Positions 37,623 through 48,507 of a stretch of DNA of 64,000 nucleotides are shown here, piece by piece (position 1 is the first letter of the stretch; the number at the start of each line of letters is the position of its first letter). The translations under genes and the position numbers were made by a program. The notes beneath the pieces are model-generated. The model had not been told where the DNA came from and ran no database searches. It worked only from the letters and a program-made list of their open reading frames with translations. The DNA is from Tricholomella constricta (taxonomy: Eukaryota; Basidiomycota; Agaricomycetes; Agaricales; Lyophyllaceae), in NCBI GenBank assembly GCA_013368375.1, contig JAACJP010000047.1:265497-329496 (forward strand), given 5' to 3'.

Positions 37623-38731
37623 GGCAGCGCAGCTGCGAAAAAGAACGTCCAGCGATCGGGGTGGGTGAACACAGTGGGGGGCGTCAAGCTCCTCAAGGAG
37701 CCGAAACGATGGGGCTCTGCCATAAATGCATATTTTGGACGGGGTTGGAAACCACGCACAGCCCCTTGAACCTAGAAAGTTTTGATGTGGATCACGGATT
37801 CATCAAAGATGGGCCCTTTCGATCATATCGTTTGCGATCCCGACGTTTCAGAAATGCAGTCAGCGCTGCGTAGTCTGCGATGAAGAATGTAGCGTAGTAG
37901 CTAGCATGGATGTTGTCTGCATTGAAGAGGCGGGACCAAGAGGTAGTAGCATGGTGAGCTATGAAGGGAAATCAAGATGAAAAAACATTGCACACGACTA
38001 GTTAAAAATCCTTGAAGCGCCCTCGCTGAACCAAAGGTATCAGACACGAGAAGGGACCAAGTACACGGCAATGAGCGCATATTGTGCAGAAGGTTTGAGA
38101 GTCGAAACAGGTTTACACAGCGAACTTTGAACATTTCCTTCACAGTCACTAACAAAATCAAAATCACTTACGTCGTCAAGTGACCGGTCACTTCGCGTGA
38201 CCCCCGTGTGTTTCTATGACCAAATGGCAGAATGTGCATGGGCAAGGAGGCGGCCGAATCTAAGTCGACATCGCAATCAAAACCATTTGAGGGCACTCCT
38301 TTGTGTTTCTAACACTGAGGATCAGGGAACGACAAATGCAGCAAGGCAGGTGAACGACGAGCACAGCTGTGCGACACAGAGAAAGCGCCGCCAAGGGTAA
38401 AGGACAGGGAAGAGGTTTCTTTTGGATGCTTCATCAAAAGTATCTGAATCGATATTCAGGAAGCGCGGCACAAGTCGACAATCCCCAATGATAGTCGAAA
38501 TGATCTTCAGCTACCGACGCGGTTTGGACGCGGTAGAAAGTTCACAATATGACGTCGGGCTCCGAGAGACTGTGTCATCCACTTATGATAAATTGCGCCT
38601 TTCATTGGACACAAAGCAAGAATGTGAGCTGAAAATGGAAGCTGAGGACTCACTGACACATCGCTCAGCTCCCAGTTGGCCATGGGAGTGCATTGCGCAT
38701 TGTAAGAGAAGTCTCAACCACAACCTCACCC
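37623..38731. other. Intergenic region upstream of chitin synthase
   Basis: Holds the chitin synthase promoter. A perfect 16-nt palindrome AAGTGACCGGTCACTT lies at 38178-38193. A plus-strand frame at 38422-38778 is unsupported and is cut by the LINE insertion point. Confidence 0.45.
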
Positions 38732-38747
38732 AGACACAGAAAGCCAT
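38732..38747. repeat. LINE target-site duplication, left copy
   Basis: AGACACAGAAAGCCAT, identical to the 16 bases at the end of the poly(A) tract (42001-42016). Confidence 0.85.
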
Positions 38748-41700
38748 CAAGCGGGATTCATCCCAGGACGACAAATAACGGACCAAACCAAACTTATTCG
38801 CCTCATGATGCAATACGCAGAAGACACTTCACAAGATGGCCTGATAATAGCGCTGGACCAAGAAAAAGCATACGATAAAATAAAGCACGATTACCTGTGG
38901 AGGGCGTTACGAGAATTCGAGATCCCAGAAGATTTCATAAGTCCCATAAAATCCCTGTACGAGAATGCGGAGACGAAGATAATGATAAACGGGTGCTTAT
39001 CCCAGCCCTGGAAAATAACAAGGGGTGTCCGCCAAGGCGATCCACTCTCATGTCTACTGTTCGACCTCGCCATCGAACCCCTAGCAGCCTCCATACGAGC
39101 GTCAAACCTGGAGGGTTTCAACATCCCTGGAAGCGGCGAAAGACTGATCACCAACCTATTTGCCGACGACACCACCGTCTTCATGTCAAAGAATGATAGT
39201 TTCGAAGACCTCACGAAAATCCTAGAAGAATGGTGCTTAGCATCCGGAGCAAAGTTCAACACGAACAAAACGGAAATAATACCGATCGGAACACCTACAT
39301 TCAGACAACAGGTTATCACGACGCGAAGCACCAAAACTGACCCCATGGCAGAGAAAATTCCTCCAAACATAAGCATCGCCCAAGAAGGAGAGGCGACACG
39401 TATCCTGGGAGCATGGTTCGGGAATGGTATCGATGCAGAAGGGCCCTGGTCGATAGTACTGGACAAGATAGAGACTAACCTTAAAAGATGGGATAGAAGT
39501 AAACCCACCCTAGAAGGCCGACGCCTAATAATTAATATGGTAGTAGGTGGAATGACCCAGTATTTAACGCAGGTCCAAGGAATGCCAAAGAAGATTGAAA
39601 CGAGGATCTCCAAAACGATTAGAGACTTCATGTGGAAAGATAAACGCGCGCCTGTAAGCGAATCAACCCTCTTCCTTAAGGCAGACGAAGGGGGGAAGGC
39701 ACTCCTAGATATCGCAGCGAGAAACGAAGCCATCGAGGTAATGTGGTCCAAAAGGTACCTTAGTTTAGAGATGAACCGCCCACTATGGGCACTAGTAGCC
39801 GATGCATTGTTTGCACTGAAGACTCCCAAGTCGGAGAAGAGCGTAGATAAAAGAGTCCGGCTAAACATCTTCCTCCAATCATGGAAAACGGCCTCCACCG
39901 AGAGAGCAGGGGTATGTCCAGATCTACGAAGAATCCTCAATATAGCAAAGAAGTATAACCTGAGGCCGGAAGGCTTAGCATTCAGCAAGGACATCGTGCG
40001 ACAAAGACCAATATGGTATCACTGCGATGCAGATACGAAGATTCGGAAGCTCAACCGAGGAACTAGTAGTGAATGCATGAAGAGTAAACGTGACGGGATT
40101 AACTCAGTTGGCCAAACGGAAACCCTAGCGAAGCTCCTTGAAAACCCGAACCATAGGGATAACAATTACTGCGCGTGCCCAGAGTGCGAAAATATGAGGT
40201 CAATGGTGGGATGTGCACACCCCCACGAATGTGCGGTAAGAGCGAAGGCCCTCATTGATACTCTCCCACAGAAGTGGGACCCAAGAAGGGCGCCCATACC
40301 GCATGAACAAAATACCCTCGAAGACACGGACCAGAACCCTGACGAGGAATGGACGACTTTCAAAAGCCATACAATAACAAACGGGTCCCTAAAAGACGTC
40401 TTTAGAATATTCACAGAGGGTGAAACGATAGGAACCCTTCCACGAACGCTATCTCAATCGGATGATGGCCCACAAGTGATAGCAGCTACGGACGGTTCAT
40501 GCACCAAAAACGGGCAGGACAACGCCTTCGCCGGAGCCGGGGTCTTCTACAATCTAAACAATGAGAAAAATATCAAAATAAAAGTTCCAAGTCATTACAA
40601 ACCCTCAAATCAAATGGCAGAACTCCTAGTGTTGAAAGAGGCGGCAGAACACGCCCCGGAAGTGGGATGTCTCCACCTCGAACTGGACTCCAAATATGTA
40701 ATTCAAAATGTCACAAGCCGCATAAGGACTCACGAAGACGAGGGATATACGAACACAGCAAACGAGGAACTTCTCAAACTCACCATAGCACGCTTGAGAG
40801 ATCGAAAGACAACCACTAGAATAAAGTGGGTCAAAGGCCATAGCGGCCATGAAAGAAACGAAGGAGCAGATAGACTTGCTGATGAAGCCTCAAAAATGCC
40901 CCAGGACGGAAGAGTTAACACAGTTATCGACCCAACTCTGATAGCCTCCGGGGTAAAGCTCTCCTCCATGACCCAATCATTAGCGTACAAAGCGATAAGA
41001 AAACTGAAAACAAAGAAAAACCCGATGACTAGAGTCAGGACCAAGGTGAACATTGAGAAAATAAAAGATTCCATAGAGGACGCCTTTCAGAAACGGCCGA
41101 CGACCCTAGCAATATGGAGAAGCATGAAAGGAAAGGACTTATCAAGACAGCAGAAATACTTCATGTGGATGGCCACCCATGACGCCTATATGGTAGGCTC
41201 GCAATGGCAGAGGGATAACTTCTCAGATGAACAGAAGGAAAGAGCCATATGTAGTCACGATGGCCACCTGGAATCGATGGAGCATATACTCACAGGTTGT
41301 GAATGCATAGGGCAATCGGAGATTTGGAGTGAAGTCGAAACCCTATGGGAAAAGAAAAAAGAAAACTCGTGGCGTGCCCCCTCACTAGGCCTAATCCTGG
41401 GATGCATGCTAGCAGAATTCAACAATGAGCGAGGAAGACCGATGAGCGGGTACTCGAGACTCTTTCGAATAATAATAATTGAATCTGCCTACCTCATATG
41501 GAAGTTGAGGTGCGAACGGACCATACAGAACGAAAATCAACCACACTCCAAAGCGGAAGTACTCGCGCGATGGCGTAAGGCAATTAACGATAGACTAGAT
41601 CTAGACAGACGCCTTACTGACAGAAAACTCAAGCACAGAGCACTGGCCGGTTTCATCGTCCAAGAAACGTGGAGAGGGGTACTCCACAATGAGAACGGAC

Positions 41701-41768
41701 TCCCAGAAGACTGGATTGGAGTCCCCGGGGTTTTAGTGGGTATAAGCAGGAGACATGGAATTGGTTAA
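38748..41768 (+). pseudogene. LINE reverse transcriptase-RNase H polyprotein, N-terminally truncated
   Basis: About 1006 codons remain open. RT blocks: QAGFIPGRQ; LIIALDQEKAYDKIKHDYLW; RGVRQGDPLSCLLFDLAIEP; NLFADDTTVFM (catalytic ADD, about 39160). The middle has a Cys/His cluster (CACPECENM...GCAHPHEC, about 40170-40230). RNase H follows with AATDGSCTKNG, MAELLVLKEA, LHLELDSKYV and KWVKGHSGHERNEGADRLAD (Asp, Glu, Asp, His and Asp catalytic positions visible). The C-terminus has a zf-RVT-like CSHDGHLESMEHILTGC. No host start codon supplies translation; the ORF simply runs in from the truncation point. Confidence 0.9.
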
Positions 41769-41955
41769 TCATAAGAAATGAATGAGACCAACATACGGAA
41801 ATAAGTCTTGCAGGAGTCCCACACTGAGTGCGTAATAGCATTTCCTCGGTGGTAAATAAAACGCGATTCGGGTGGGCATAAGGCCCCACCAACATCAGCG
41901 GGCGGCAGGGAGACGTCATTGTACGCCGGCCAAGCCGCTAACCCAAACGCTACAC

Positions 41956-41956
<1 letters not shown>

Positions 41957-42001
<45 letters not shown>
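41957..42001 (+). repeat. Poly(A) tail of the LINE
   Basis: Forty-five consecutive A residues; the last may belong to the target duplication. Confidence 0.95.
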
Positions 42002-42003
<2 letters not shown>

Positions 42004-42016
42004 CACAGAAAGCCAT
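42001..42016. repeat. LINE target-site duplication, right copy
   Basis: AGACACAGAAAGCCAT, an exact match to 38732-38747. The following 230 bp (to 42249) are flanking host sequence with no gene seen. Confidence 0.85.
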
Positions 42017-42249
42017 GCATATCTGAGCCTGCAATCCTAGCACATCACTGCAAGTAAAGCATAGCAGGCTTCCGGAACCCCAGCGAGGTGATGATCCCCT
42101 GATGATCCCAGAAGGCACGCACAGACCGACGTTGCATTTGAGGCAGCACGCCCTTTTAGCTCTTGAAAGCAGTAGTGATTAGACCTTTTACGCCGGAAAC
42201 CAAGCCTAACACGTTTTCAAAGGTAAAAGGCCATAGGTGAGAGGCTGCG

Positions 42250-42395
42250 TGTTACGGTCAAGGTTGAGACAATAGACTTAGGACGAGGGACGAAGCGTAG
42301 CAGCTATGAATGCGTTGATTGAACTAAGGAAAAAGTGTATCGTAAAATAACGCGTAAGTAAGTAGGTGAGACATAACGTAGTAGTGACTGTGACA
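42250..42395 (-). repeat. 3' LTR of element 1 (about 146 bp)
   Basis: It starts TGTCACAG directly after the polypurine tract and the pol stop, and is proposed to end CCGTAACA at 42250. It contains TAGTTCAATCAA (complement at 42315-42326), which matches the primer site upstream of gag, with an AT-rich TTATTTTA about 25-30 nt before it. The end at 42250 is inferred, because no second LTR is available for comparison. Confidence 0.55.
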
Positions 42396-45300
42396 TTATC
42401 CCCCTTTTAATGGTGGATCGAGGCGATTGGGAGGCCGAGAGACGCGACCTGTGCGAGTAGTGGTAGTAGGCGGAGGTACGTAAACAGAACCAGGATTTTC
42501 ATGTATAGTAGGAGGAGAAACGGGACGAGGATGAGGAAACGATGACGAACCGTGAGCCGAACTCTGTTCACAACCGTCTACCGAGGTTGACACGGCTCCT
42601 GGCGTAACACCAGTTACGTCGAAGTGCGACACGGGAGACTCGGACGTAGAGAGGGGAAGTTCGGTCAATGGAACATCTTGGGCGTCGTGAGTGGAACTAG
42701 TAGGTAAATTGTCAGTAATAAGAGAAAAGTGTTGTTGTAACGTAATAGGATGAGGCCTCGGGGCTCGGGGATGACGACGGTGGAAACGATCGATAAGTTC
42801 GTTGGCGGTGGTAGGGATGTCGGAGAGGGCGATCCAGGAATTTTCTGAGTCGGGAAGGGAGTGCCAGTGGACGAAGTATTCATAACGATGACCGATTTTG
42901 CGAGAGTCAAGGATGTTGGAAATGGATGGGGTAGAGTCGGCGAGTTGGAAGGGTCGAGGAGAGGAGTGGGGATGGAATTCCGAAGGGTCTTGATAGGGTT
43001 CTAATAGGGAGGTGTGGAACACGGGATGGAGTCGAGAGAGATAGGATGGGAGGCGTAGCTGATACGTCTGCAAGCCGATACGACGAACGACTGGGAAAGG
43101 GCCGAGGCGTCGATGATCCAATTTGAGTGACGGCCTAGTTGTTCGAATGTTACGGCGTAGCAGCCATACCAGTTGGTCGGGAGAATAGGATGGAGAGGGT
43201 AAGACCTTGGTGTCGAATATTCTCTTTTGACGATCTTGAGAATACTGAAGTTCGGTGCGTAGTTCGGAATGGATTTGATCTAAACGTAGAGCTAAATCAT
43301 TAGCAGCAGGGACGGTAGAGACTTCAGAAAGTTTAGGAGTGAAGGTAGGATGGAAACCATAGTTGGCGTAGAATGGCGAATGTTTCGTTGACGAGTTTTC
43401 GGAGTTGTTGAAAACGAATTCCGCCAGGGGAAGGTAATCAACCCAATCGTCCTGCTGGTACGAGCAGTACACGCGCAGATAGCCCTCGAGAGTCTGATTA
43501 GTACGCTCTGTGAGGCCATCCGTGCGTGGGTGATAGGCTGTGGAGAAACGAGTGTCGATGTCGAGACGCGAAGTAAGTTCTTTCCAAAAGTTAGAAACAA
43601 AAAGGGTGCCACGATCCGAGATGATGGAATCTGGGAGACCGTGGTAGCGAAATATGCGATCGATGAATAACCACGCGAGATCCGACGCGGTCATCGACTC
43701 TGTACAGGGAATGAAGTGCGCTGCACGCGTTAGATGATCACAAACGACGAGAATTGAATCGTAAGAATGAGAATTAGGAAGCTTAATAATAAAATCCATA
43801 GAAATTGATTTCCATGGGCGTTCAGGGATGTCGAGCGGTTGTAGAAGACCATAGGGCTTGTGGCGAGGGATCTTGATACGATTACACATATTGCACGCTG
43901 AGACGTAGCGGCGGACATACGTATAGATTCCCGGCCAAGAGTAGTCGCGTAGAATATTCTTGACGGTCAGAGTACGTCCAGGATGACCACCAAGTACACA
44001 ATCATGGCGAGTATAGAGTATCTCGGCACGAAGGGACTTTGGTACGAAGACGCGACCGTTGTGGAATACCATGTCGTCTTGGGCCATGAATTCCGTAGAT
44101 CCATGAAGAAGTGCTTCTCGCCACTCGGAGTCTTCTTGGAACGCTGTTCGAAAACGCTTGAGGAGTTCAGAATTGTTGATGGCGAGCGTTGTAAAGGCAG
44201 AAATTGAAGGCGAAGTAGACGAATCTGTTTCGGAAGAAGGAAAAATGTGTTTAGTGTGCGACGAAGTAAGAATTGTCTTTCGTTGAGCCTCCAGGACGTC
44301 ATCCCCTTTTTGAGGTAGAAAATCGGGGCGCCTAGATGGCGAGTCGGCGACGTTCTGAGTACCTGGGGCCCAATCGAGACAGAAATCGAACTCGGAAAGA
44401 AACATAGACCACCGAGCTTGGCAGCGATTAAGTAAACGAGAAGACATAAAATACTCAAGATTTTTGTGGTCGCAAACCACCGAAATGGGGACGGAGGTAC
44501 CCATCAGCCAAGGACGCATATCGCGAAATGAATCAACGATAGCAAGGAGTTCCTTGTCATGGATGTCGTAATTAATTTCGGCAAGCGAGAGTTTTCGAGA
44601 GTAGTAGGTGACAGGGTGAAGTCGATTACTCTCGTCGGGTTGCTGGAGAATACCTGAAAGAGCGAAATCTGAAGCGTCAGTAGCAAGAGTAGAGGGTTTG
44701 GAGGGGTCGAAATGGCGCAAAACAGGGTACAAAGTAAAAGCGCGCTTAAGTTGTTCGAAAGACGAACGCGCGGAATCTGTGAAGTCGAAAGGAATATTTT
44801 TGTGAGTTAACTTGTTCAAAGGAAGGGCAATTTTGGCATAGTGATCCACGAAACGTCTGTAAAAATTAGTAAAACCAAGGAAAGATTGAATATCACGACG
44901 GTTTCGAGGAGTAGGCCATTCGGCAATGGTAGCGAGTTTTTTGGGATTCATCTTGATACCGTCAGCTCCGATGAGGAAGCCAAGGTATTCGACCTCGGTC
45001 TTGTCAAACTCGCACTTCTTCGCGTTAGCAAAAAGACGAGCTTGTCGAAGTCGATCCAAAACCAATTTGACTTGATGATCGTGTTCTTCTTGGTTTCGAG
45101 AGAATATGAGAATATCGTCGAGATAAACGACGCAGAAGACGCCGATATAGTCCCGGAGAGTGTCCTGAATAAAAGCCTGAAAAGTCGCTGGAGCGTTAGT
45201 CAAACCAAATGGCATAACCAAATATTCATAGAGTCCTAGTGGTGTCCGAAAGGCGGTTTTCCATTCATCTCCTTCTCGAATGCGAACTAGATTGAATGCG

Positions 45301-46674
45301 TTCTTCAGGTCAATGACCGTGAAGAGTTTACATCCTTGCGTCCGATCCAAGAGATTATCAACGTGGGGGAGAGGATACCGGTTCTTCTTCGTAATCGCGT
45401 TAAGACCACGATAGTCCACGCAAAGACGTAAATCGCCGGTTTTTCGTCGAATAAAGAGGATTAGCGAGGCGGCGGAGGAAGTCGAGCGCCTAATAAATTC
45501 TTTCTTGAGATAATCATCGAGGTATTCAGAAAGGTACTTTTGCTCTTCCTGATTCAGTCGATAAATCGAGCCGAACGGAGGCGTTTTCCCTTCCTCGAGT
45601 TCGATAGATATATCGTAGGGTCGATGGGGCGGAAGGTGATTGACTTCTGTGGGAGAAAAGACAGTGTCAGCCCACGACATATACTTGGATGGTACGTGTT
45701 GGTATTGGTCGTTGGGTGGTGGCGCAGTCGGAACTTGGTCGTCAACTTCATTTGAAGAGTCAGACGACGTAGCCGCGACATAGACGGGTGAACCTGTAGG
45801 GTGAAAATGGAAAAGTGAAACAGGAGCGTGTTTAGCGTATTTGAGAAAACGCTGTGGCATGGTGACCGAAATGTTCGGCTTGGGCGTAGGCAAAGGATTA
45901 TCTGTAGAGGAGCGACCGTAGCCAGTCCATTTAGCCAGAAAATTGAGATACTGTGGTGCCGAAGGCATCTTGGGACGTGGTGGCGGCGTAAGTGTTGGCG
46001 TAGAAGACATAGGGGCGCTAGCGAGACCGAAGCCTAGGCCAGCCGTGGTGATGGGACAAGCTTGGATGGACGTAGACATAGAACTTGGAGGCTTAAGACC
46101 GAAGCCTTTAGCTGGAACCGTAATTGGATACGTGGGTGTGAGATTGCAACAGTCGAGCGAAAGGTCAGGATTCGACCAATCGATTCGAGGGTTGTGGCGA
46201 TGAAGCCAATCGAGACCTAGAATTACAGGGAATGGGACAGCGACAACACCTAATGCGATGCACTCGGAGTGTTTATCCACGGTTAGTTGCGTAACAACAT
46301 CAGAAGAAACGAGTCCAGAGGCGATAGGACGATTGTCCACTGTATTATCGGTACAGGTATGTCTTTAACGCGTCGCGGCAAGGAATGTCGCTTCGCAAAG
46401 ACGTCCGAAATACATGATGCCGAAGCACCAGAGTCAACGAGAGCGAAAGTCTTCACAGACTTATGGTTCGGAAAATGAAGCGAAACAGAAATAAAGAAAT
46501 GGTCAGGCGAAGAAATGTTCGTATCAGGAGGAAAATTATACCGAGGAGCATGGAATGACGAAACACGTGTCCATTTCCCATTATCGAGCCGAGAAGAGTG
46601 GACGACGGGCTCCGGAGTGATCAGATGGGTCCTAGCATCATTATCCGGTAGCCCTTGGACCTTGTGAGGGGAAC
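42396..46674 (-). CDS. pol: Pol polyprotein of element 1 (protease, RT, RNase H, integrase, chromodomain)
   Basis: It is entered from gag by a proposed -1 frameshift at 46684-46690. The protease has FALVDSGASASCIS (about 46430) and ILGLDWLHRHNPRIDW (about 46170). RT has [37 protein letters not shown] and VYLDDILIFS. RNase H has LATDASDFALSG. Integrase has an HHCC finger (H and H, then CNMCNR), [23 protein letters not shown] and HPRTDGLTERTNQTLE (Asp, Asp, Glu). The chromodomain is ILDSRK...YFVHWHSLPDSENSW. After the protease, the frame changes by one base near 46345 (between DIPVPI and TVDNRPIASG); the remaining 1314 codons are open. That break would inactivate the copy unless it is a sequence error. 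Confidence 0.85.
42399..42408 (-). promoter_or_regulatory. Polypurine tract of element 1
   Basis: AAAAGGGGGA in the coding sense, ending three bases before the LTR. The last pol codons (LKGG, stop) are encoded by it, so pol runs right up to the LTR. Confidence 0.8.
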
Positions 46675-46690
46675 CGGTTAGGGTTTTCCC
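46645..46690 (-). promoter_or_regulatory. Gag-Pol -1 frameshift signal
   Basis: In the coding sense the end of gag reads TC G GGA AAA CCC TAA. GGGAAAA fits the X XXY YYZ slippery rule in the gag phase. Slippage by -1 leads into ACC CTA ACC GGT and then the open protease frame. A 6-nt spacer precedes a stem made by CCGGT (46673-46677) and ACCGG (46645-46649), with an inner CCCT/AGGG pair. Confidence 0.75.
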
Positions 46691-47835
46691 GACTTGGGAT
46701 CAGCCTTGGATGCAGACTTCGCTTGTCTGGCCCTCATGTCACGTTTGGCGCGCTCGGACATATTTGGACAGTCATTAATAGAGTGCGCACCTTGACCACA
46801 ATAAAAGCAGAGGTTATTAGCGCGACGGCGCTCACGTTCAGTAGGGTTAACCTTTCCACGACGCAAACTGTCGACTTCCATTGGTACGACGTCCGAAGAC
46901 GACGAAGACGACGAAGCGTGCGGAGCCTGGTGAGGAGGTGCCGGAGGATGGCGTGGCTGAGTTGAAGTTGTTGAACTGGATGATTTGCCACGGTGTTCCT
47001 TGAGTTCCCTTTGACGACGATGAATCCTGTTATCGATAGAGATGATAGTCTTCACGTAATCGTCGAAAGTTTTGGGACGAGGGAGGATGACCATGGCGTC
47101 CTTGACCGATTCTTTGAGTCCAGGATAGAAGTTGTCGATCTTGGAATCTTCGTCGAAGTTGAGATCGGCGATGATTTCGCGGTAGCGAGACGCATAGTTG
47201 GCAGCAGATCCAGGTTCTTGTTTGAGCTTCCGGACCTTGGCGAGGGCGGTAGCATGTTTATCTGTATCATCGAAGTGCTCCACGAACGCTTGGTAAAATC
47301 CACGAAAATCGTGGAAGAGTTCGGGGCGCGTCTTCTCGATACTAGCGTACCACGATGCCGGGGATCCGTCCTTGAGATAGAAGCTGAAGTAGAGAACCTT
47401 GTCGTAGTCCGTAGGGAGCGAACAACGTTGAAGGTGGAGGGCGTTATTGATTTCGCGAAGGAAAGAACTCAGCTGTGCGACGGTACCATCGTACATGCGT
47501 GGCTCTCGAACCTTCGGAATGCCTGAACCCTCAGCGCCTTGAACCGGGGCCGTAGGTACTTGAGGAGGAGCTGAAACGTCGGAAGATAGGGGCGGCATAG
47601 AGCTGGTGAAAGAAGCAGAAGTGTGGTTGGAGTTTTGTTGGTTCTTGAGTTCTCGGATAGCGTCGAGGATGGCCGAGTTGTCTGACTTGCGCTGAGCTGT
47701 ATCCTCGGACACAGACTTGCCGACAGCGTGGACAATTCGCCAGAGTTCCTGTACACCCACGTCAGGAGGGGGTGTCTCAGGTATGATGATGGATTCGACG
47801 GGTGTCTGAGGTGGAATTTCGGCAGAGGAAGACAT
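46678..47835 (-). CDS. gag: Gag protein of element 1
   Basis: 385 codons from ATG 47835 (MSSSAEIPPQTPVESII). It forms the virus-like particle and binds RNA. The capsid core (LSSFLREINNALHLQR onward, WYASIEKTRPELFHDFRGFY, KVRKLKQEPGSAANYASRYR) is followed by a basic Ser-rich linker. It ends with a CCHC zinc knuckle, CFYCGQGAHSINDC (C-x2-C-x4-H-x4-C). The stop TAA at 46678 lies just after the slippery heptamer. The ORF is intact. Confidence 0.92.
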   Translation of the reverse strand: MSSSAEIPPQTPVESIIIPETPPPDVGVQELWRIVHAVGKSVSEDTAQRKSDNSAILDAIRELKNQQNSNHTSASFTSSMPPLSSDVSAPPQVPTAPVQGAEGSGIPKVREPRMYDGTVAQLSSFLREINNALHLQRCSLPTDYDKVLYFSFYLKDGSPASWYASIEKTRPELFHDFRGFYQAFVEHFDDTDKHATALAKVRKLKQEPGSAANYASRYREIIADLNFDEDSKIDNFYPGLKESVKDAMVILPRPKTFDDYVKTIISIDNRIHRRQRELKEHRGKSSSSTTSTQPRHPPAPPHQAPHASSSSSSSDVVPMEVDSLRRGKVNPTERERRRANNLCFYCGQGAHSINDCPNMSERAKRDMRARQAKSASKADPKSGKP

Positions 47836-47852
47836 AGATGCGTAGTTTTAGG

Positions 47853-47864
47853 TAGTTCAATCAA
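47853..47864 (-). promoter_or_regulatory. Self-complementary primer-binding site of element 1
   Basis: TTGATTGAACTA in the coding sense, 18 nt upstream of the gag start. It is the exact reverse complement of TAGTTCAATCAA within the 3' LTR (42315-42326). It does not resemble a tRNA 3'-end complement starting TGG. Confidence 0.65.
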
Positions 47865-47866
47865 AC

Positions 47867-48251
47867 TGTTACACTGCGGGCATTGGCCGATATGCCCGTC
47901 GGATATAAGTAGAATATATAATGAATTTATTTATAATACGCCCGAAAAATGATCGACGAGCAAAGGGTGGGATTATTTACAATATATTCTATAATATGCC
48001 CACATCAAAATCGGCGCCGATATCACGGAGAAATTAGAGATAGGATCACCGTTTGTTCGCCGGCGAAATCTGGAACGTATTTGGAATATCATCACCGTTG
48101 ATCCGGTGAGCATATGGCGAGCATGTGATGAAAATGATCGATAGGTTTATTTGGAATACCAACGATCTATCGGCACAAGATTGATCGTGAGTTTGTTTCC
48201 AATATCCTCGACATATGATCGACGATTTTGTTGCGATCATATTGTGTGACA
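47867..48251 (-). other. LTR-like segment upstream of element 1
   Basis: On the minus strand it starts TGTCAC and ends TGTAACA, like LTR ends of this family, and lies where the 5' LTR should be. Its interior is AT-rich and unrelated to the 3' LTR, and it lacks the self-priming 12-mer. It could be another element's solo LTR, a replaced LTR, or unrelated flanking DNA with chance ends. Confidence 0.3.
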
Positions 48252-48507
48252 TCACGCGCCCGTAAGCGCCACACTCGACGACGCGAACGAGATAGTGCAG
48301 CGGTACGATAGGTAATATAGATACAATATAAGCACATTTATACTACATAGCAAGCACGACGATCAAGAAGGAAAGCGAGACGCAACAAGGTTGCGCAGAT
48401 ACGGTCCAAGAAAACCCAAAAAAAATCAAAGTTTGCGCTGTAGTGCCTTAAGTCAGATCAGAAACTGAAGCTTCAGAAAGTCGTACGCACCGTCGAAGGT
48501 CGGTCCA
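48252..48507. other. Intergenic region
   Basis: No gene or repeat is recognised. Confidence 0.4.

Larger units (their letters stand above)
38748..42001 (+). mobile_element. Non-LTR retrotransposon (LINE), 5'-truncated, with poly(A) tail
   Basis: The element begins inside the reverse transcriptase domain (first codons QAGFIPGRQITDQ) and ends in a 45-nt A run. It is flanked by a 16-bp perfect target-site duplication. This is the standard outcome of target-primed reverse transcription with early termination. The ORF is intact from the truncation point to 41768, so insertion is recent. The apurinic-type endonuclease and any ORF1 are lost with the 5' end, so this copy cannot move on its own. Whether the parent belongs to the Tad or another clade is not decided. 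Confidence 0.9.
42250..47873 (-). mobile_element. Ty3/gypsy chromovirus, element 1
   Basis: Domain order gag, protease, RT, RNase H, integrase, chromodomain, on the minus strand. A 3' LTR follows pol immediately. No matching 5' LTR is present upstream of gag. Five bases CTGCG occur just outside both ends (42245-42249 and 47874-47878), which could be a target duplication of an element that inserted with a single LTR. A single-base frame break separates protease from RT. Confidence 0.85.

Noticed and set aside
38891..39994. Minus-strand 367-codon frame inside the LINE
   Set aside because: The plus strand carries all RT motifs; this is an antisense shadow with no domain.
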